Below are positions 44,882 to 54,595 of a stretch of 64,000 nt of DNA, piece after piece (position 1 is the stretch's first letter; the number at the start of each line of letters is the position of its first letter). The notes under the pieces were generated by a model. The model was not told where the DNA came from. It searched no databases and saw only the letters and a program-made list of their open reading frames with translations. Source of the stretch: CAZKBP01 sp964551015. GTDB lineage: Bacteria > Bacteroidota > Bacteroidia > Cytophagales > Microscillaceae. The stretch lies in contig CAZKBP010000002.1 of NCBI GenBank assembly GCA_964551015.1, positions 62,001-126,000 on the forward strand. Direction: 5' to 3'. The position numbers were made by a program, and so were the translations under genes.

Positions 44882-45631
44882 CTAAGCAAACCACCGAAAA
44901 AGATCATCTTGAGCCAGTGCTGTTTTTTCTTCTTGAGCGAAATCACGGATGATTTTACCCTCTCGCATCTGTAAAATGCGATTACCGTATTGATAAGCAT
45001 CTCGTAGGTCGTGGGTTACGAGTACGGTGGTCAGATTAAATTCTTGGACGACCATTTGGGCTTTTTCCATCAGGTTTTCGGCCGATTTGGGGTCAAGGGC
45101 GGCAGAGGGTTCATCCATCAACAGGATTTTGGCTTCGTCCATGATCGCCATAATGAGTGTGAGGGCTTGGCGTTGTCCGCCGGAGAGCGTGCCCATTTCT
45201 TGGTTGAGCTTATGCTCTAGGCCCATGTTGAGCATGGAAATTTTTTCTTGCACTTCTTTTTTGAAATTGCTTTGAATGCCAATTTTCAATCCTTTGCGAC
45301 GGGTTCGTAGTGAGGCCAGCCGAAAATTATCTAACACGGTCAAATCAGGAGCCGTACCACTCAATGGGTTTTGAAAAATACGCGCGATCCAAGGACTGCG
45401 TTGGAAGTCTTTCAAGCGATTCACCTGCTGCCCCTCAATGTAGATTTCACCTTCGTCCACTGAGAAAGACCCGGCAATGGCATTCAAAAGTGTAGATTTG
45501 CCAGAACCGTTCGCTCCCACGAGCACTAGATATTGCCCCTTCTCAATTTTTAGATTAATCTGATCCAAAGCTTGCACCTCATTGGCATCCCCCGCGTTGA
45601 AGGTTTTAGAAACGTTCTTGAGTTCAATCAT
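44882..45631 (-). CDS. ABC transporter ATP-binding protein (solo)
   Basis: 249 residues from ATG 45631 (MIELKNVSKTF); an in-frame upstream ATG adds 15 hydrophobic residues and is less likely. Walker A VGANGSGKST (residues 38-47), signature TLSGGQRQAL, Walker B ILLMDEPSAALD, H-loop VTHDLRD: all catalytic motifs are intact. The overall sequence resembles ATPases of the putative Trp/Tyr or branched-chain-type importers (COG1101). No permease or binding protein is adjacent; an MFS transporter lies immediately upstream, 45 bases away, on the same strand. Confidence 0.9.
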   Translation of the reverse strand: MIELKNVSKTFNAGDANEVQALDQINLKIEKGQYLVLVGANGSGKSTLLNAIAGSFSVDEGEIYIEGQQVNRLKDFQRSPWIARIFQNPLSGTAPDLTVLDNFRLASLRTRRKGLKIGIQSNFKKEVQEKISMLNMGLEHKLNQEMGTLSGGQRQALTLIMAIMDEAKILLMDEPSAALDPKSAENLMEKAQMVVQEFNLTTVLVTHDLRDAYQYGNRILQMREGKIIRDFAQEEKTALAQDDLFRWFA

Positions 45632-45676
45632 AACACGAAAATAAAGGATTAAAATCAGTTTAATAGCCCACAGCAC

Positions 45677-47005
45677 CTAAGCCTTTGCCTGATGCATCAG
45701 CGGTAATCGCAAACACAATAAGAAAACCACCAACATCACAGCGGTCGCCAAGAGAAAGGTCTGTTTTTCTAAATAACCATACAAAATTCCTCCTCCGATA
45801 AGCCCAATGATGCTGGCCAGACTTCCTAAGCTCGTAGCCACTCCCTGTAAGTAGCCCTGATACCGAGGCTTGGCCGTTTTGGAAAGAATCGATAAATAGG
45901 AAGGCCACATCAAGCCATTCCCCAAGGCAAAGAAAATAGCAGAACTATAAATAATCCACATCACATCTGAGCTTAGACAAACAAAACTTCCTGCCAAAAT
46001 CAAACTCCCAACGATGGTCAGTGCTTCATCTGAAAAATGAGGAGAAAGCAAGCTCAAAATAGGGCCTTGTACCAAAATCAACAGTCCACTCAATACCGAA
46101 AAATAAATGCCCAGTTGCGTAACATCCCAGCCCAATTTGCCCGCCGCGTGTACTGGAAAAGCCGTGTAGAAGATATTGAACCCTAAAAAAATCAGAAAAT
46201 ACAAGGCCAGAATAAAGGGAATATTAGGAAATTGTAATAAGTGCGCTAAGGTGATTTCTTCCCCCTCGTCGTCGTCGTTTTCCCCAAAGGAATAACAATC
46301 TTTATGCTCCTGACCCAGTACCTTCCGCATACTATCTCGGTCGGGAGATTCGGTAAGTGGCTTACACTTGGACTCTGGTAAAAAAAACGCAATCACAAAA
46401 ATAGCTGCCAAGGAAATCAAGAGGGCTACACTTACTGGAATCAATTCCTTGTACACCGTGGCTCCCAAAACCCCCGCCAACACCGGCCCTAAGATAAAAC
46501 CTAGATTGGCGGACATACCTAGCTTGCCAAAATTTGCTTTCCGATTTTGATCATCCGAAATATCGGCCAGGTAGGCATTCGCCACCGACACATTTCCTCC
46601 CGTGAGGCCATCAAAGGCTCTGGCGAGAAAAAGGATAACCAAAGGCCAGGTAAAAACAAAATCACCCAGCTCAGGAGAATGAATCTCAAACAATTCCGTG
46701 ATAGGAATCAACAAGGCCGTAATGAGAATACACCACGAGATAAAAGTACCAGCTTGGCTTAATAGCAGAATTTTTTTGCGCCCATACATATCCGACCATC
46801 TCCCGAGCAAGGGTGCCCCAATTAGCTGGAAAAGAGGATAAGTTGATCCTAAAATCCCGTAGAGAACGGAATTACCGCCAAATCGGTTTACTAAAAAGAC
46901 AAGAAAAGGAATGATGATGCTATAGCCCAAGGTACCGATAAAATTGACCATCAAGAGCGGAAAGATTGAGATGCCTGAGGCTTGTGAAGAAGTAGATTTT
47001 TCCAT
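45677..47005 (-). CDS. Major facilitator superfamily transporter
   Basis: 442 residues with about 12 TM helices. The loop 2-3 motif reads GRWSDMYGRKKILLL, the MFS signature between TM2 and TM3. TetA-like features in the N-terminal half (PLLGRWSD, RAFDGLTGGNVSVANAYLADIS) place it with the DHA1 drug/H+ antiporter-like group. The central loop is charged (GENDDDEGEE). Substrate unknown. It is divergent from the TlpA gene and probably cotranscribed with the ABC ATPase gene downstream. Confidence 0.92.
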   Translation of the reverse strand: MEKSTSSQASGISIFPLLMVNFIGTLGYSIIIPFLVFLVNRFGGNSVLYGILGSTYPLFQLIGAPLLGRWSDMYGRKKILLLSQAGTFISWCILITALLIPITELFEIHSPELGDFVFTWPLVILFLARAFDGLTGGNVSVANAYLADISDDQNRKANFGKLGMSANLGFILGPVLAGVLGATVYKELIPVSVALLISLAAIFVIAFFLPESKCKPLTESPDRDSMRKVLGQEHKDCYSFGENDDDEGEEITLAHLLQFPNIPFILALYFLIFLGFNIFYTAFPVHAAGKLGWDVTQLGIYFSVLSGLLILVQGPILSLLSPHFSDEALTIVGSLILAGSFVCLSSDVMWIIYSSAIFFALGNGLMWPSYLSILSKTAKPRYQGYLQGVATSLGSLASIIGLIGGGILYGYLEKQTFLLATAVMLVVFLLCLRLPLMHQAKA

Positions 47006-47139
47006 AGATTCCGTGCAGTTCTAATGCTGCATTAAAGTACAATAATTCAAGTAGTGACAAAAACATTCTTGACAATTATCCTAAAAATTAACTCAAAGAA
47101 ATTTAGATAAGTTTTTTAATTCATTTTGTATATCATTCT

Positions 47140-47646
47140 ATGAGACGATTACTGACCCTTTTTGCAAGTTGCTTTTTATTAGTACTCCATGCTTGCTCAG
47201 GAGATAGAGCACCTGAATTCAAGCTCAAGGACATCAATGCTCAGAAGCATAGTCTGGCTGCGTATCGGGGTAAGGTCGTGATGCTGCATTTCTGGACAGA
47301 TTGGTGCAATGCTTGTCGGGCAGAATTTCCACGTATCCAAAATTATTACCAAGAGCTACAGGGAGAAGATTTTGAGCTACTAGCCATCAACGTGGGGCAA
47401 CCCGTGAGCGCGTCCCAAGACTTTCATCAAGATTTTTCGATTACCTTTCCGATGCTTACCGATACGGAGTCGGCCGTGGGGCAAATTTATGGTGTAGAGG
47501 CTTATCCCACTAATTATTTTATTGATCCTGAGGGGAAAATTATTCGCAAGATCATCGGTTGGGTAGACAAAAAGCAGGTGGAGGTAATTATTAACCAACA
47601 TAAAAAAGCCAAATCCATCGCTCGGACAACGGCTCAGCAACCTTAG
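47140..47646 (+). CDS. TlpA-like thioredoxin-fold lipoprotein
   Basis: 168 residues with a lipoprotein signal (FLLVLHAC, Cys19). The thioredoxin fold contains the redox motif WCNAC (Cys56 and Cys59) and the cis-Pro in EAYPTNYFIDPEG. It fits periplasmic TlpA/ResA-type thiol-disulfide reductases that serve cytochrome c maturation or repair, but no partner is adjacent. Start codon ATG 47140. Confidence 0.9.
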   Translation: MRRLLTLFASCFLLVLHACSGDRAPEFKLKDINAQKHSLAAYRGKVVMLHFWTDWCNACRAEFPRIQNYYQELQGEDFELLAINVGQPVSASQDFHQDFSITFPMLTDTESAVGQIYGVEAYPTNYFIDPEGKIIRKIIGWVDKKQVEVIINQHKKAKSIARTTAQQP

Positions 47647-47712
47647 GTGCAGGAGATGCCTCGGTTTTAATCCTTTTGTTACAAATCAGGCTGGATTCTC
47701 AATAAAAAATGC

Positions 47713-47720
47713 TATATTTG
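47713..47720 (+). promoter_or_regulatory. -7 element (TATATTTG) of rpmB
   Basis: GCTATATTTGCA lies 38 bases before the rpmB start, the usual distance for ribosomal protein genes in Bacteroidota. The -33 box is not clear. Confidence 0.55.
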
Positions 47721-47757
47721 CAACCTATTTACGGAAATCCTAATACTGAAAGAAGAT

Positions 47758-48006
47758 ATGTCAAGAGTTTGCGAAATCAGTGGTAAGAGAACCCGCACGG
47801 GGAACAATGTTTCTCACGCGAATAATAAAACCAGAAGAAAGTTTTATCCAAATCTGGTAAGGAAAAAATTTTATATTCCCAGCAAAGACGAATGGATTAC
47901 CTTAAAGGTATCTACGCAAGTACTGCGTACGATCAATAAGAAAGGAATAGAGGCGGTAATCAAAGAAGCACAAGCTAAGGGAAGATTAACCCATATTAAG
48001 CTCTAG
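47758..48006 (+). CDS. rpmB: Large ribosomal subunit protein bL28
   Basis: 82 residues starting MSRVCEISGKRTRTGNNVSHANNKTRRKFYPN, with the conserved CEISGK and NNVSHANNKT motifs. It binds 23S rRNA near the E site. In most Bacteroidota it is followed by rpmG (bL33) and a small DUF4295 gene; here a terminator follows after 55 bases and rpmG is not present in this window. Confidence 0.97.
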   Translation: MSRVCEISGKRTRTGNNVSHANNKTRRKFYPNLVRKKFYIPSKDEWITLKVSTQVLRTINKKGIEAVIKEAQAKGRLTHIKL

Positions 48007-48060
48007 ATACGTTTTAGCCTGCCGTGTGATTAAGGTGGAGCCAGCACTTGAGCACTGAGT

Positions 48061-48107
48061 AAAATACGTAAGGCATCTTTTCAATCAAGATGTTTTACGT
48101 ATTTTTT
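48061..48107. terminator. Bidirectional terminator between rpmB and the protease gene
   Basis: A 19-bp stem (AAAATACGTAA-GG-CATCTT with AAGATG-TT-TTACGTATTTT, two G-U pairs) and 7-base loop with T-tracts on both strands lies between the two convergent genes. Confidence 0.88.
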
Positions 48108-48128
48108 ATCTATGCTCTTAAAAATAGC

Positions 48129-49430
48129 TTAGGGATAATTATTTCTTGCTCTTTTGGACTTCGTAAGTTCTAGGGTGGGATCTTTGAGTTTTATTTCAAT
48201 CACATAAAAACGGTCTTTTCTGCGAATAAAGAGCTGTGAAGTTTGCCCTGCTTTTTTATTGATTTGATGAAAAAGGCGGCTCAGACTGGTTTCGGAAGCC
48301 ATGAGATAATCTACAGCTAAGATACGGTCTCCCTTTCGGATGCCTACTTCGTCGGCAGGAGAGTTTTTCCGCACCGAGCCTACCTCGTAGTCATTATATT
48401 CTGGCCCATTGGCAACTAATTCGATCCCACTGGTATTAAACTCGAAGGGATCATTAAAATTGCGGTTAGGTTTGAGAATTAGGCGCTCGTGTGGATAATC
48501 AAAGATCACGTGAAAACGCTTGAGCACGCCACAACCCAGGTTTCCATGCCTATCACTGAAACCCTTTACGTGCCGGAGAGAAAGCGAATCAGGAAAAGCG
48601 GTAATCACTTTTTCCATTTCAAAAGAGCCTAATTTGAACTTATTGATTCTTCCTAATGCGCCTTTCACGGCTCCACTGAGGGTCATACCGATCTGAGAAT
48701 CCACAGAGCGGTCAGGCACTTTGATATTCGGATGTGTCCCTGTATCTAGCGAGAGCGAATGCCCTGCCCCTATATCTAAGATGAGCTTGACGGGGGTCGA
48801 GTTTTCTTCCTGTACATAAGCCTCGGCTTGAATGTAGGGTTTCATATGTTCTATACTAATCGGAAAGACTTCGCTTCTTCGCCTGCGACGATTCACAAAC
48901 CGATTCGGATCATAGAAAGTGAGTATCTTACTGGTATAATTAATCTTGACCACAAAACGACTGAATAGGTCATAGCCAATCAGACCGTGAATTTTTACGC
49001 CAGCATAACTGGATAGATGCAACACATCTTCTTCCAATACAATCACATTGTGAGAGTTGGCCTGTATTCCTTGAAAACGGATAGAATTCACATTCGTAAT
49101 ACAGCCGTTCAAGCCCTCACCTGAGCCAGAACCAGCCACCATTACCTGCCTCAGGCAATCTAAATCCAGCTCTGTCAGCACATTAGGCTCCGTAATGAGG
49201 GTATAGCCCACGCCCGTGTCTAATACAAAATTCAAAGTGTCCAAACCATTCACCTGAACTGGAATCACAATCAAATTATTGTACTGCTTGAAGTTCACTT
49301 TAACCTTTTTCTTACGTGAAGATGCCATGTGAAAACCCAGATACTCTAGCTGTGCTTGCACAGTATGGCAACTGACCAAAATCAGCAGGATTAACATGTG
49401 AAATCTAAGAGTGTAGTGGAAACGCCTCAT
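48129..49430 (-). CDS. Exported retropepsin-like aspartyl protease with PDZ domain
   Basis: 433 residues with an N-terminal signal (HMLILLILVSCHTVQAQ). Two aspartyl-protease-like units follow: the first carries VLDTGVGYT (catalytic Asp71), the second LILDIGAGHS. In the second the usual DTG reads DIG. The C-terminal PDZ domain (about 345-415: VGSVRKNSPADEVGIRKGDRIL) probably binds peptides. This architecture is common in Bacteroidota and is called aspartyl protease family protein. It likely acts in the periplasm or outside. It converges with rpmB at a shared terminator. Confidence 0.9.
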   Translation of the reverse strand: MRRFHYTLRFHMLILLILVSCHTVQAQLEYLGFHMASSRKKKVKVNFKQYNNLIVIPVQVNGLDTLNFVLDTGVGYTLITEPNVLTELDLDCLRQVMVAGSGSGEGLNGCITNVNSIRFQGIQANSHNVIVLEEDVLHLSSYAGVKIHGLIGYDLFSRFVVKINYTSKILTFYDPNRFVNRRRRRSEVFPISIEHMKPYIQAEAYVQEENSTPVKLILDIGAGHSLSLDTGTHPNIKVPDRSVDSQIGMTLSGAVKGALGRINKFKLGSFEMEKVITAFPDSLSLRHVKGFSDRHGNLGCGVLKRFHVIFDYPHERLILKPNRNFNDPFEFNTSGIELVANGPEYNDYEVGSVRKNSPADEVGIRKGDRILAVDYLMASETSLSRLFHQINKKAGQTSQLFIRRKDRFYVIEIKLKDPTLELTKSKRARNNYP

Positions 49431-49968
49431 ATCCGTTCTTCGTTTTTCAAACGAGTTGATAGTTTATTTCATTACAAGAAGAAAATGTTGAAAATGGCAG
49501 CTTACCGAATTGCCTGTTGAGAGGTGCTTTCTAAGCTCAAGCGTGCTGTTGAAACCATTACCGTAGCTTGTATCCCGACCCAACGCTTTCTAGCAGACCA
49601 AAACCTCACTTATAATCTATCACTCAAAGCTTATTGCTGTTTTAATATTTCATTTGAATGATTGCTTTCTTGATTCAAAATGCAGACTTAATCTAAGCCA
49701 TGAATCGCAGCAATACTTTTATCAAGAGCTGAATTTTCAAGTGTATTTTTCCTGTAAACTTTGATTAAGTTAGACAAAAGCAACAAAAATCACAAGAAAA
49801 AATTTGTCTTTTACATTTCCTGATCTTACATATGTTCTTTTAATTAAAAATCGCTATTGACCTTTTTGGGGAAAATAATTTATATTGCATAGGTAAAAAA
49901 CCCATGAATGGGTAGGTTTAATCCTACTAGTTCAGTACTTGTTTTAAATCTGAATCCCTCTCAATACG
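49431..49968. other. 538-base gap with a small hairpin
   Basis: No gene. Near 49897-49920 a perfect ACCCAT/ATGGGT inverted repeat and an adjoining GTAGG/CCTAC pair lie 50-60 bases before the GAF gene and may be a regulatory leader. The rest is AT-rich and holds the divergent promoter of the aspartyl protease. Confidence 0.4.
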
Positions 49969-50919
49969 ATGCATCGCCTCGACCAACATGCGCTTTCTAA
50001 AGAAATATACAGTAGATTCACTTTGTTTGGGATATTATTTGGTTTTTGTTTCCCACTGATGGCCATCAGTTTGGATTTGACCATCCGGCAACTGACGTGG
50101 ACTTGGGAGAGTCTGGCTATACTTCATCGAGTAAATCCACTTCATTGGATCATTGACTCCGCTCCTGTGGTTTTGGGCGCAACCGCTTGGATGGTGGCTC
50201 ACCGAGTCATGAAGCGTGAGCAAAAAATACGAGTCTTTTTGAGTCAAAAACTACAAGAAGCCGAAAGAATTTCCGAATATACACAGCAGTTGCTTCAAGG
50301 AAATTTTGACGCGCGCCCTGATTTGTCGCAAGAAAACCAAAAGCTCGCGGCTTCCTTGATTCAGCTCAGAGACAATCTCAAAAGAAACAAAATACAAGAG
50401 CAGGAGTCTCAATGGGCTAATCAAGGTTTGGCTCAGTTTATAGAAATTTTGCGCCAAAACGAATGGAAAGAAATAGCACAATGGAGCAAATGCTTTCTGC
50501 CTAGGTTGGTAGCTTACTTGGAAGCCTGCCAAGCAGGGCTATTTGTAATGACGGAACAAGAATATAGAAAAGTACTCGAGCTGAAAGCAGCTTATGCTTT
50601 TGATTTAGAAAGGCTTAAAGAGCGGACTTTGTCACCAGGAGAAGGACTCGTGGGGCAATGTTTTCGAGATCAAAAGTCCCATTATCTCAGGAACCTCCCC
50701 CGAAATTATACTTCATTGAGTTCTTCTTTTCTAAAATTAAACCCTAATCACCTGCTGCTCATTCCTCTAAAAGCCAATCAACGGGTATTGGGTGTACTGG
50801 AAATGTCTTTTGTGGAAGAAGTGCCTGATTATCAAATTCGTTTTCTGGAAAAATTAGGAGAAATGATTGCCCATACTCTAGATCATCACCAGCAACGTGA
50901 AGGTACGGTTCTGAGTTAG
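49969..50919 (+). CDS. Membrane protein with C-terminal GAF domain
   Basis: 316 residues: two TM helices (about 18-36 and 60-78), a coiled-coil linker (80-160, rich in Glu/Gln/Arg), and a GAF domain (about 175-305) ending in IPLKANQRVLGVLEMSF and MIAHTLDHH. No kinase, GGDEF or other output domain follows, so signalling partners are unknown. Similar GAF-only membrane proteins are frequent in Bacteroidota with many sensor kinases. It converges with the nuclease gene. Confidence 0.85.
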   Translation: MHRLDQHALSKEIYSRFTLFGILFGFCFPLMAISLDLTIRQLTWTWESLAILHRVNPLHWIIDSAPVVLGATAWMVAHRVMKREQKIRVFLSQKLQEAERISEYTQQLLQGNFDARPDLSQENQKLAASLIQLRDNLKRNKIQEQESQWANQGLAQFIEILRQNEWKEIAQWSKCFLPRLVAYLEACQAGLFVMTEQEYRKVLELKAAYAFDLERLKERTLSPGEGLVGQCFRDQKSHYLRNLPRNYTSLSSSFLKLNPNHLLLIPLKANQRVLGVLEMSFVEEVPDYQIRFLEKLGEMIAHTLDHHQQREGTVLS

Positions 50920-50944
50920 GCATGATGCTCATTCTCCAAGATTT

Positions 50945-51445
50945 TTATTTGTAATACCGCCATAATCCTAATTGGTAGCGTTTGGCTTGCTCTTGCAATC
51001 GCTCGAAGTTCTTTTGATAGCGTTTATTGCGTTTATGTTCTTTGGCAAAGGCATAACCATTTCTGATCAAATCTGAGTTGATGCTTTTACCGGTTTTGTT
51101 GATGTAAATATATGCCAGAAGTCGCCCGAACTGATCCCATTTCTGGCGGTCATATTCTAAGTAAATCTTGGTATGTGGCGGTAATTTTTCTTCCACGTAG
51201 CGCATCGCCTGACGGGCGAAGCGTTGGTCACTTTGAAAAATATTGCTTGCTTTTTCGGGGGCATCTATTCCTAGCAAACGGACTTTAATCCCTTCTTTAT
51301 GTTTATCAGTTTTGACCATAATTGAATCGCCATCCAAAACTTCCAGAACTGTAGCCTGCTCATATCGTTGGCTAGAAATCAAGTACAGGGTCAAGGCGAT
51401 ACCAACGATGATCAACAGGGACAGGGTCAAGGCATTCAATTCCAT
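50945..51445 (-). CDS. Staphylococcal-nuclease-like (SNase) protein
   Basis: 166 residues with an N-terminal TM or signal anchor (LLIIVGIALTLYLISS). The SNase fold carries DGDSI, RLLGIDAPE and FGRLLAYIY, matching the catalytic and calcium-binding regions. It degrades DNA or RNA in the envelope or outside. The gene is a single unit. Confidence 0.92.
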   Translation of the reverse strand: MELNALTLSLLIIVGIALTLYLISSQRYEQATVLEVLDGDSIMVKTDKHKEGIKVRLLGIDAPEKASNIFQSDQRFARQAMRYVEEKLPPHTKIYLEYDRQKWDQFGRLLAYIYINKTGKSINSDLIRNGYAFAKEHKRNKRYQKNFERLQEQAKRYQLGLWRYYK

Positions 51446-51541
51446 GATCGAGTAAGTTGGTACTATGTTAGGAGAAAGTACAAATATTTGGCCGAAAAGT
51501 CTCTGGATGCCATTTCAACTTACTTACCACCAAGAAAATAA

Positions 51542-51567
51542 GAAGCTAAGCTCAGGAGAACTTAGCT
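51542..51567 (-). terminator. Possible hairpin after the TolC-like gene
   Basis: AGCTAAG / CTTAGCT pair over 7 bp around a ten-base loop; on the minus strand TCTTATTTTC follows. Weak. Confidence 0.35.
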
Positions 51568-51622
51568 AACAATTTGATTATCAGAATATTTATCGATCAA
51601 TTCAGAAAATGCCTGAAATCTT

Positions 51623-53074
51623 TTATTCCTCCCAAAATCTAACTCCCGCCTCCCAGAGGAGCACCGCACGGGTCTTCTCATATTTACTTTTGAGAGATTC
51701 TAACTTGATCTCACCCTCGATGAGTGTAGCCTCGCGAGTATTGATCAAGAAGAGTTCACTCTCTCCGTTTATGAATTTTCTTACTTCGGCATCTCTGAGA
51801 ATACGATAGTTATTGACGGTGGCCTGTTGGACATTAATTAGCTCACGTAAGGTCTCCAGCTCTTTATAAACTTGCCGGATACGGTTACGGATTTCCCTGC
51901 GGACTTGGGTAAGCGCGAAATTAGATTGCGCTTGCTTGATTCGTACCTGTTGGAGCTTACCTCTTTCTTTGCGAAGAAAGAGTGGAAATTCAAAATAAAC
52001 CCCAACCTTGTAATTTCTAGAAAAGCTGAAGTCCGTATTCTCATCGACTGTCTGCGTATTTCTTACCAAACTATAATCTAGATTGATCGTAGGAAGCAGA
52101 TTGTTGGCCTGTAATCTTTCTTGTACGGCTAGTTGCTGTAATTTGGCTCGCTGTTTTCGGATTTCGGGGTGTTGATTCTCGGCAAAATTGATCAACTCAT
52201 CCACATCCGCCAGACGCAAAAGTGACCGCTCTATAAGCACATTATCAGGAGATATGGCTTCTTCCAGTACGAGGGGAAGCTCGTTATCTCCCCAGAGATA
52301 ATTTGATACTCGAATCCGGGCATTGTTAAGGTCGAGCTCCGCCTCTTTGCGTAGAATAGTTCGCTCTTGAACGGCGGTCTGTGCTTTGACCGAGTCTATG
52401 GCGGCCAGCTCTCCTACGCGTATGTTTTGCACTACTCCTCGGTAGCGTTGCTCCGCCAGAGCATAGGCGGAATCTGCGAGTTGGTACTGTTTGTAGGCAA
52501 AATACCAATCCCAATAATCCTTGGCGGCATTTAGCAATACTTTGTTAATCATCTTGATACGGTCGGCATCGGCTAAGTCTTGAAAAAAACGTGCTTCGCG
52601 AATGGCCGCCCGACGTGCATCTATGATGAGTCCTCGTCCGATTGGGATAGAAATGCCGACCAAAGCTTGCCCGGCGGGATCATCTACGGTATTTTCTGGG
52701 TTAAGGAAGATGCCGTGATTTTGCTCAAAACCTAGGGACACTTCTCCCGCCCAGACGGGCACTTTCAGCTTGCTTTCCCACTGGTTGTAATAGACTTTTT
52801 TATCAAACTCTTTTCGGTCGTAGTCCAGGGCAATTTTAGGATCAAATCCCCCACGAGCCATTCGCATCTCTTGGCGTGCTATTTCGGGGTAGAGTTGTGC
52901 TTGTCTGACCACTGGATGATGCTGAATGATCTGGTCGTAAAATTCGCTGATTGTCAACACTTCTGGCTCGGGTGCTGACCTAAGGGCAAGGTCAGATAGT
53001 CCTTGAGCGGTAGCGGTACTGCCGTAAACTAGACCGAGACAGATGCTAAAAATATATAAGCGCAGTTCAATCAT
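51623..53074 (-). CDS. TolC-like outer-membrane efflux protein
   Basis: 483 residues from ATG 53074 (MIELRLYIFSICL); an upstream ATG adds 13 polar residues. The signal ends near STATAQG. The sequence has the two OEP repeats with long coiled-coil helices (TAVQERTILRKEAELDLNNARI, VRREIRNRIRQVYKELETL). It forms the outer-membrane channel of the export system formed with the HlyD-type protein and ABC protein encoded just upstream on the same strand (91-base gap). Confidence 0.93.
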   Translation of the reverse strand: MIELRLYIFSICLGLVYGSTATAQGLSDLALRSAPEPEVLTISEFYDQIIQHHPVVRQAQLYPEIARQEMRMARGGFDPKIALDYDRKEFDKKVYYNQWESKLKVPVWAGEVSLGFEQNHGIFLNPENTVDDPAGQALVGISIPIGRGLIIDARRAAIREARFFQDLADADRIKMINKVLLNAAKDYWDWYFAYKQYQLADSAYALAEQRYRGVVQNIRVGELAAIDSVKAQTAVQERTILRKEAELDLNNARIRVSNYLWGDNELPLVLEEAISPDNVLIERSLLRLADVDELINFAENQHPEIRKQRAKLQQLAVQERLQANNLLPTINLDYSLVRNTQTVDENTDFSFSRNYKVGVYFEFPLFLRKERGKLQQVRIKQAQSNFALTQVRREIRNRIRQVYKELETLRELINVQQATVNNYRILRDAEVRKFINGESELFLINTREATLIEGEIKLESLKSKYEKTRAVLLWEAGVRFWEE

Positions 53075-53164
53075 AATGATTCCAAAGTCTTTTGGAAAAT
53101 GATCTTTACTCATTTTTTAATCCTTGCTTGTGACAAAAGTTTGCCCCAATGAGGGGCTAAAACT

Positions 53165-54568
53165 TTATTTTTTCACTTTGATTTTAATTTTTTGATCGCT
53201 CTTTTTCTTTTCATCCTTGCCTTCTCCGGGTGGTTCTTCGTAAAGACTCGGTGGGAATCCGTTCAACTGCCGCCAGATTTCGTACCAGACTGGTACGTCA
53301 TCTAACATGATCCAACCGTAAACGCCTGATCCAACACGCAGTTGTCTGGGCCAAGGGTCATCTTCATCAGGCGTAACCAAGATACGATAGGTTCCATCCT
53401 TACTATCTACATAATCGATCACCTGTACAGTTCCTCCGAAGGTTCCCACGGTTACGCTCGGCCAACCACTTACTTGAAGGGCAGGCCAACCATCAAACTC
53501 GAGGCGTACGTGACGTCCTTTTGAGATCAAGGGTACATCCATGGCCTTTACATAAAGTTCTACCGCCGTAGAAGGGTTAGAGGGTTGGATCGTACAGACG
53601 CCTGTACCTTCTTTAATCGTTTCACCCAAGCCCGACTTGAGTGTCTTCACAATGTAGCCGTCCTGAGGAGCAACGATGTAGTACTGATCGCGGCGAATAT
53701 TTAGATTGCTATAATAATTTCTCAATTTGGAAAGTTCGCCTTGTTTATCGGCCAAAGAAGCCATAGAAGATCCCAAGTCAGATTCGGCTTTGGCAATTTT
53801 ATCAGCATATTCTGCTTCTAAGGAGTTGAGCTGCACGCGGGCATTGATCAATTCTTGCTGTGATACAGCCAATTTGTTTTGCCTCGAGACAATTTTCGCC
53901 TTTACTTCTTGAAGCTTTTGACGTCTTTTTTCCCACTCCGTACGTGAGATCAAAGGAATCTCACCTGCTTGCTCTGATTGGTACAACTCATTGTAGCTTT
54001 GAAATTGCCTTTCAGCGATTTGGATGTTGACCTTCTCCGCTTCATAATCAGCACTATCAATACTTACTTTGAGGCGTGCTTGCTCGTATTTGTTTCTAGC
54101 TTTTTGCAGGCTAAAAACGAGACCAGATTGCCGAGCCTGAATGAGTGATTGTAGTGCATTGATCTTCCTCTCGTTCGCGTCGATTCCTTGCGATTTGGCT
54201 TCCAATTGTTCTTTAATCCTATCTAGCAGTTCAGGGTCAAAATATTCGGTTTTAATTTCATCAATAATGACGATGGTATCTCCTCTGTGCACAAACTGAC
54301 CCTCTTGAATAGTCCACTCCCTGATCCTTCCCGCGATAGCCGTATTAACTTCTTGGGGGCGATCTTGGGGGGTGAGGGCGGTCACATTGCCGGTGCCCAC
54401 CACATTCTGCTGCCAGGGCAAGAACAGACAGAGAAACATGAATACGAGAATGCCAACAATCCAATACGCTAAAATTTTACCTGCACGCGAGATGTGGATG
54501 GTTTTTAAGGCATATACCTTATTCTCGATGGCATTTGCATCAAATTTTATATTAGAAATTTCTAGCAT
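53165..54568 (-). CDS. HlyD-family membrane fusion protein
   Basis: 467 residues. TM near residues 31-50 (ILAYWIVGILVFMFLC), then a biotinyl-lipoyl-like domain (REWTIQEGQFVHRGDTI), a long coiled coil (about 130-290) and the closing beta-barrel part. It bridges the inner-membrane ABC protein and the TolC-like channel. The C-terminus is an unusual Glu/Lys-rich tail (EGKDEKKKSDQKIKIKVKK). The gene starts 27 bases after the ABC gene stop, so the two are cotranscribed. Confidence 0.93.
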   Translation of the reverse strand: MLEISNIKFDANAIENKVYALKTIHISRAGKILAYWIVGILVFMFLCLFLPWQQNVVGTGNVTALTPQDRPQEVNTAIAGRIREWTIQEGQFVHRGDTIVIIDEIKTEYFDPELLDRIKEQLEAKSQGIDANERKINALQSLIQARQSGLVFSLQKARNKYEQARLKVSIDSADYEAEKVNIQIAERQFQSYNELYQSEQAGEIPLISRTEWEKRRQKLQEVKAKIVSRQNKLAVSQQELINARVQLNSLEAEYADKIAKAESDLGSSMASLADKQGELSKLRNYYSNLNIRRDQYYIVAPQDGYIVKTLKSGLGETIKEGTGVCTIQPSNPSTAVELYVKAMDVPLISKGRHVRLEFDGWPALQVSGWPSVTVGTFGGTVQVIDYVDSKDGTYRILVTPDEDDPWPRQLRVGSGVYGWIMLDDVPVWYEIWRQLNGFPPSLYEEPPGEGKDEKKKSDQKIKIKVKK

Positions 54569-54595
54569 TGTTGCGCGATTTAAAAAATTTATTCC

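Noticed and set aside
49897..49935. Hairpin before the GAF gene as a possible riboswitch
   Set aside because: The stem is short and no known riboswitch core motif is present.
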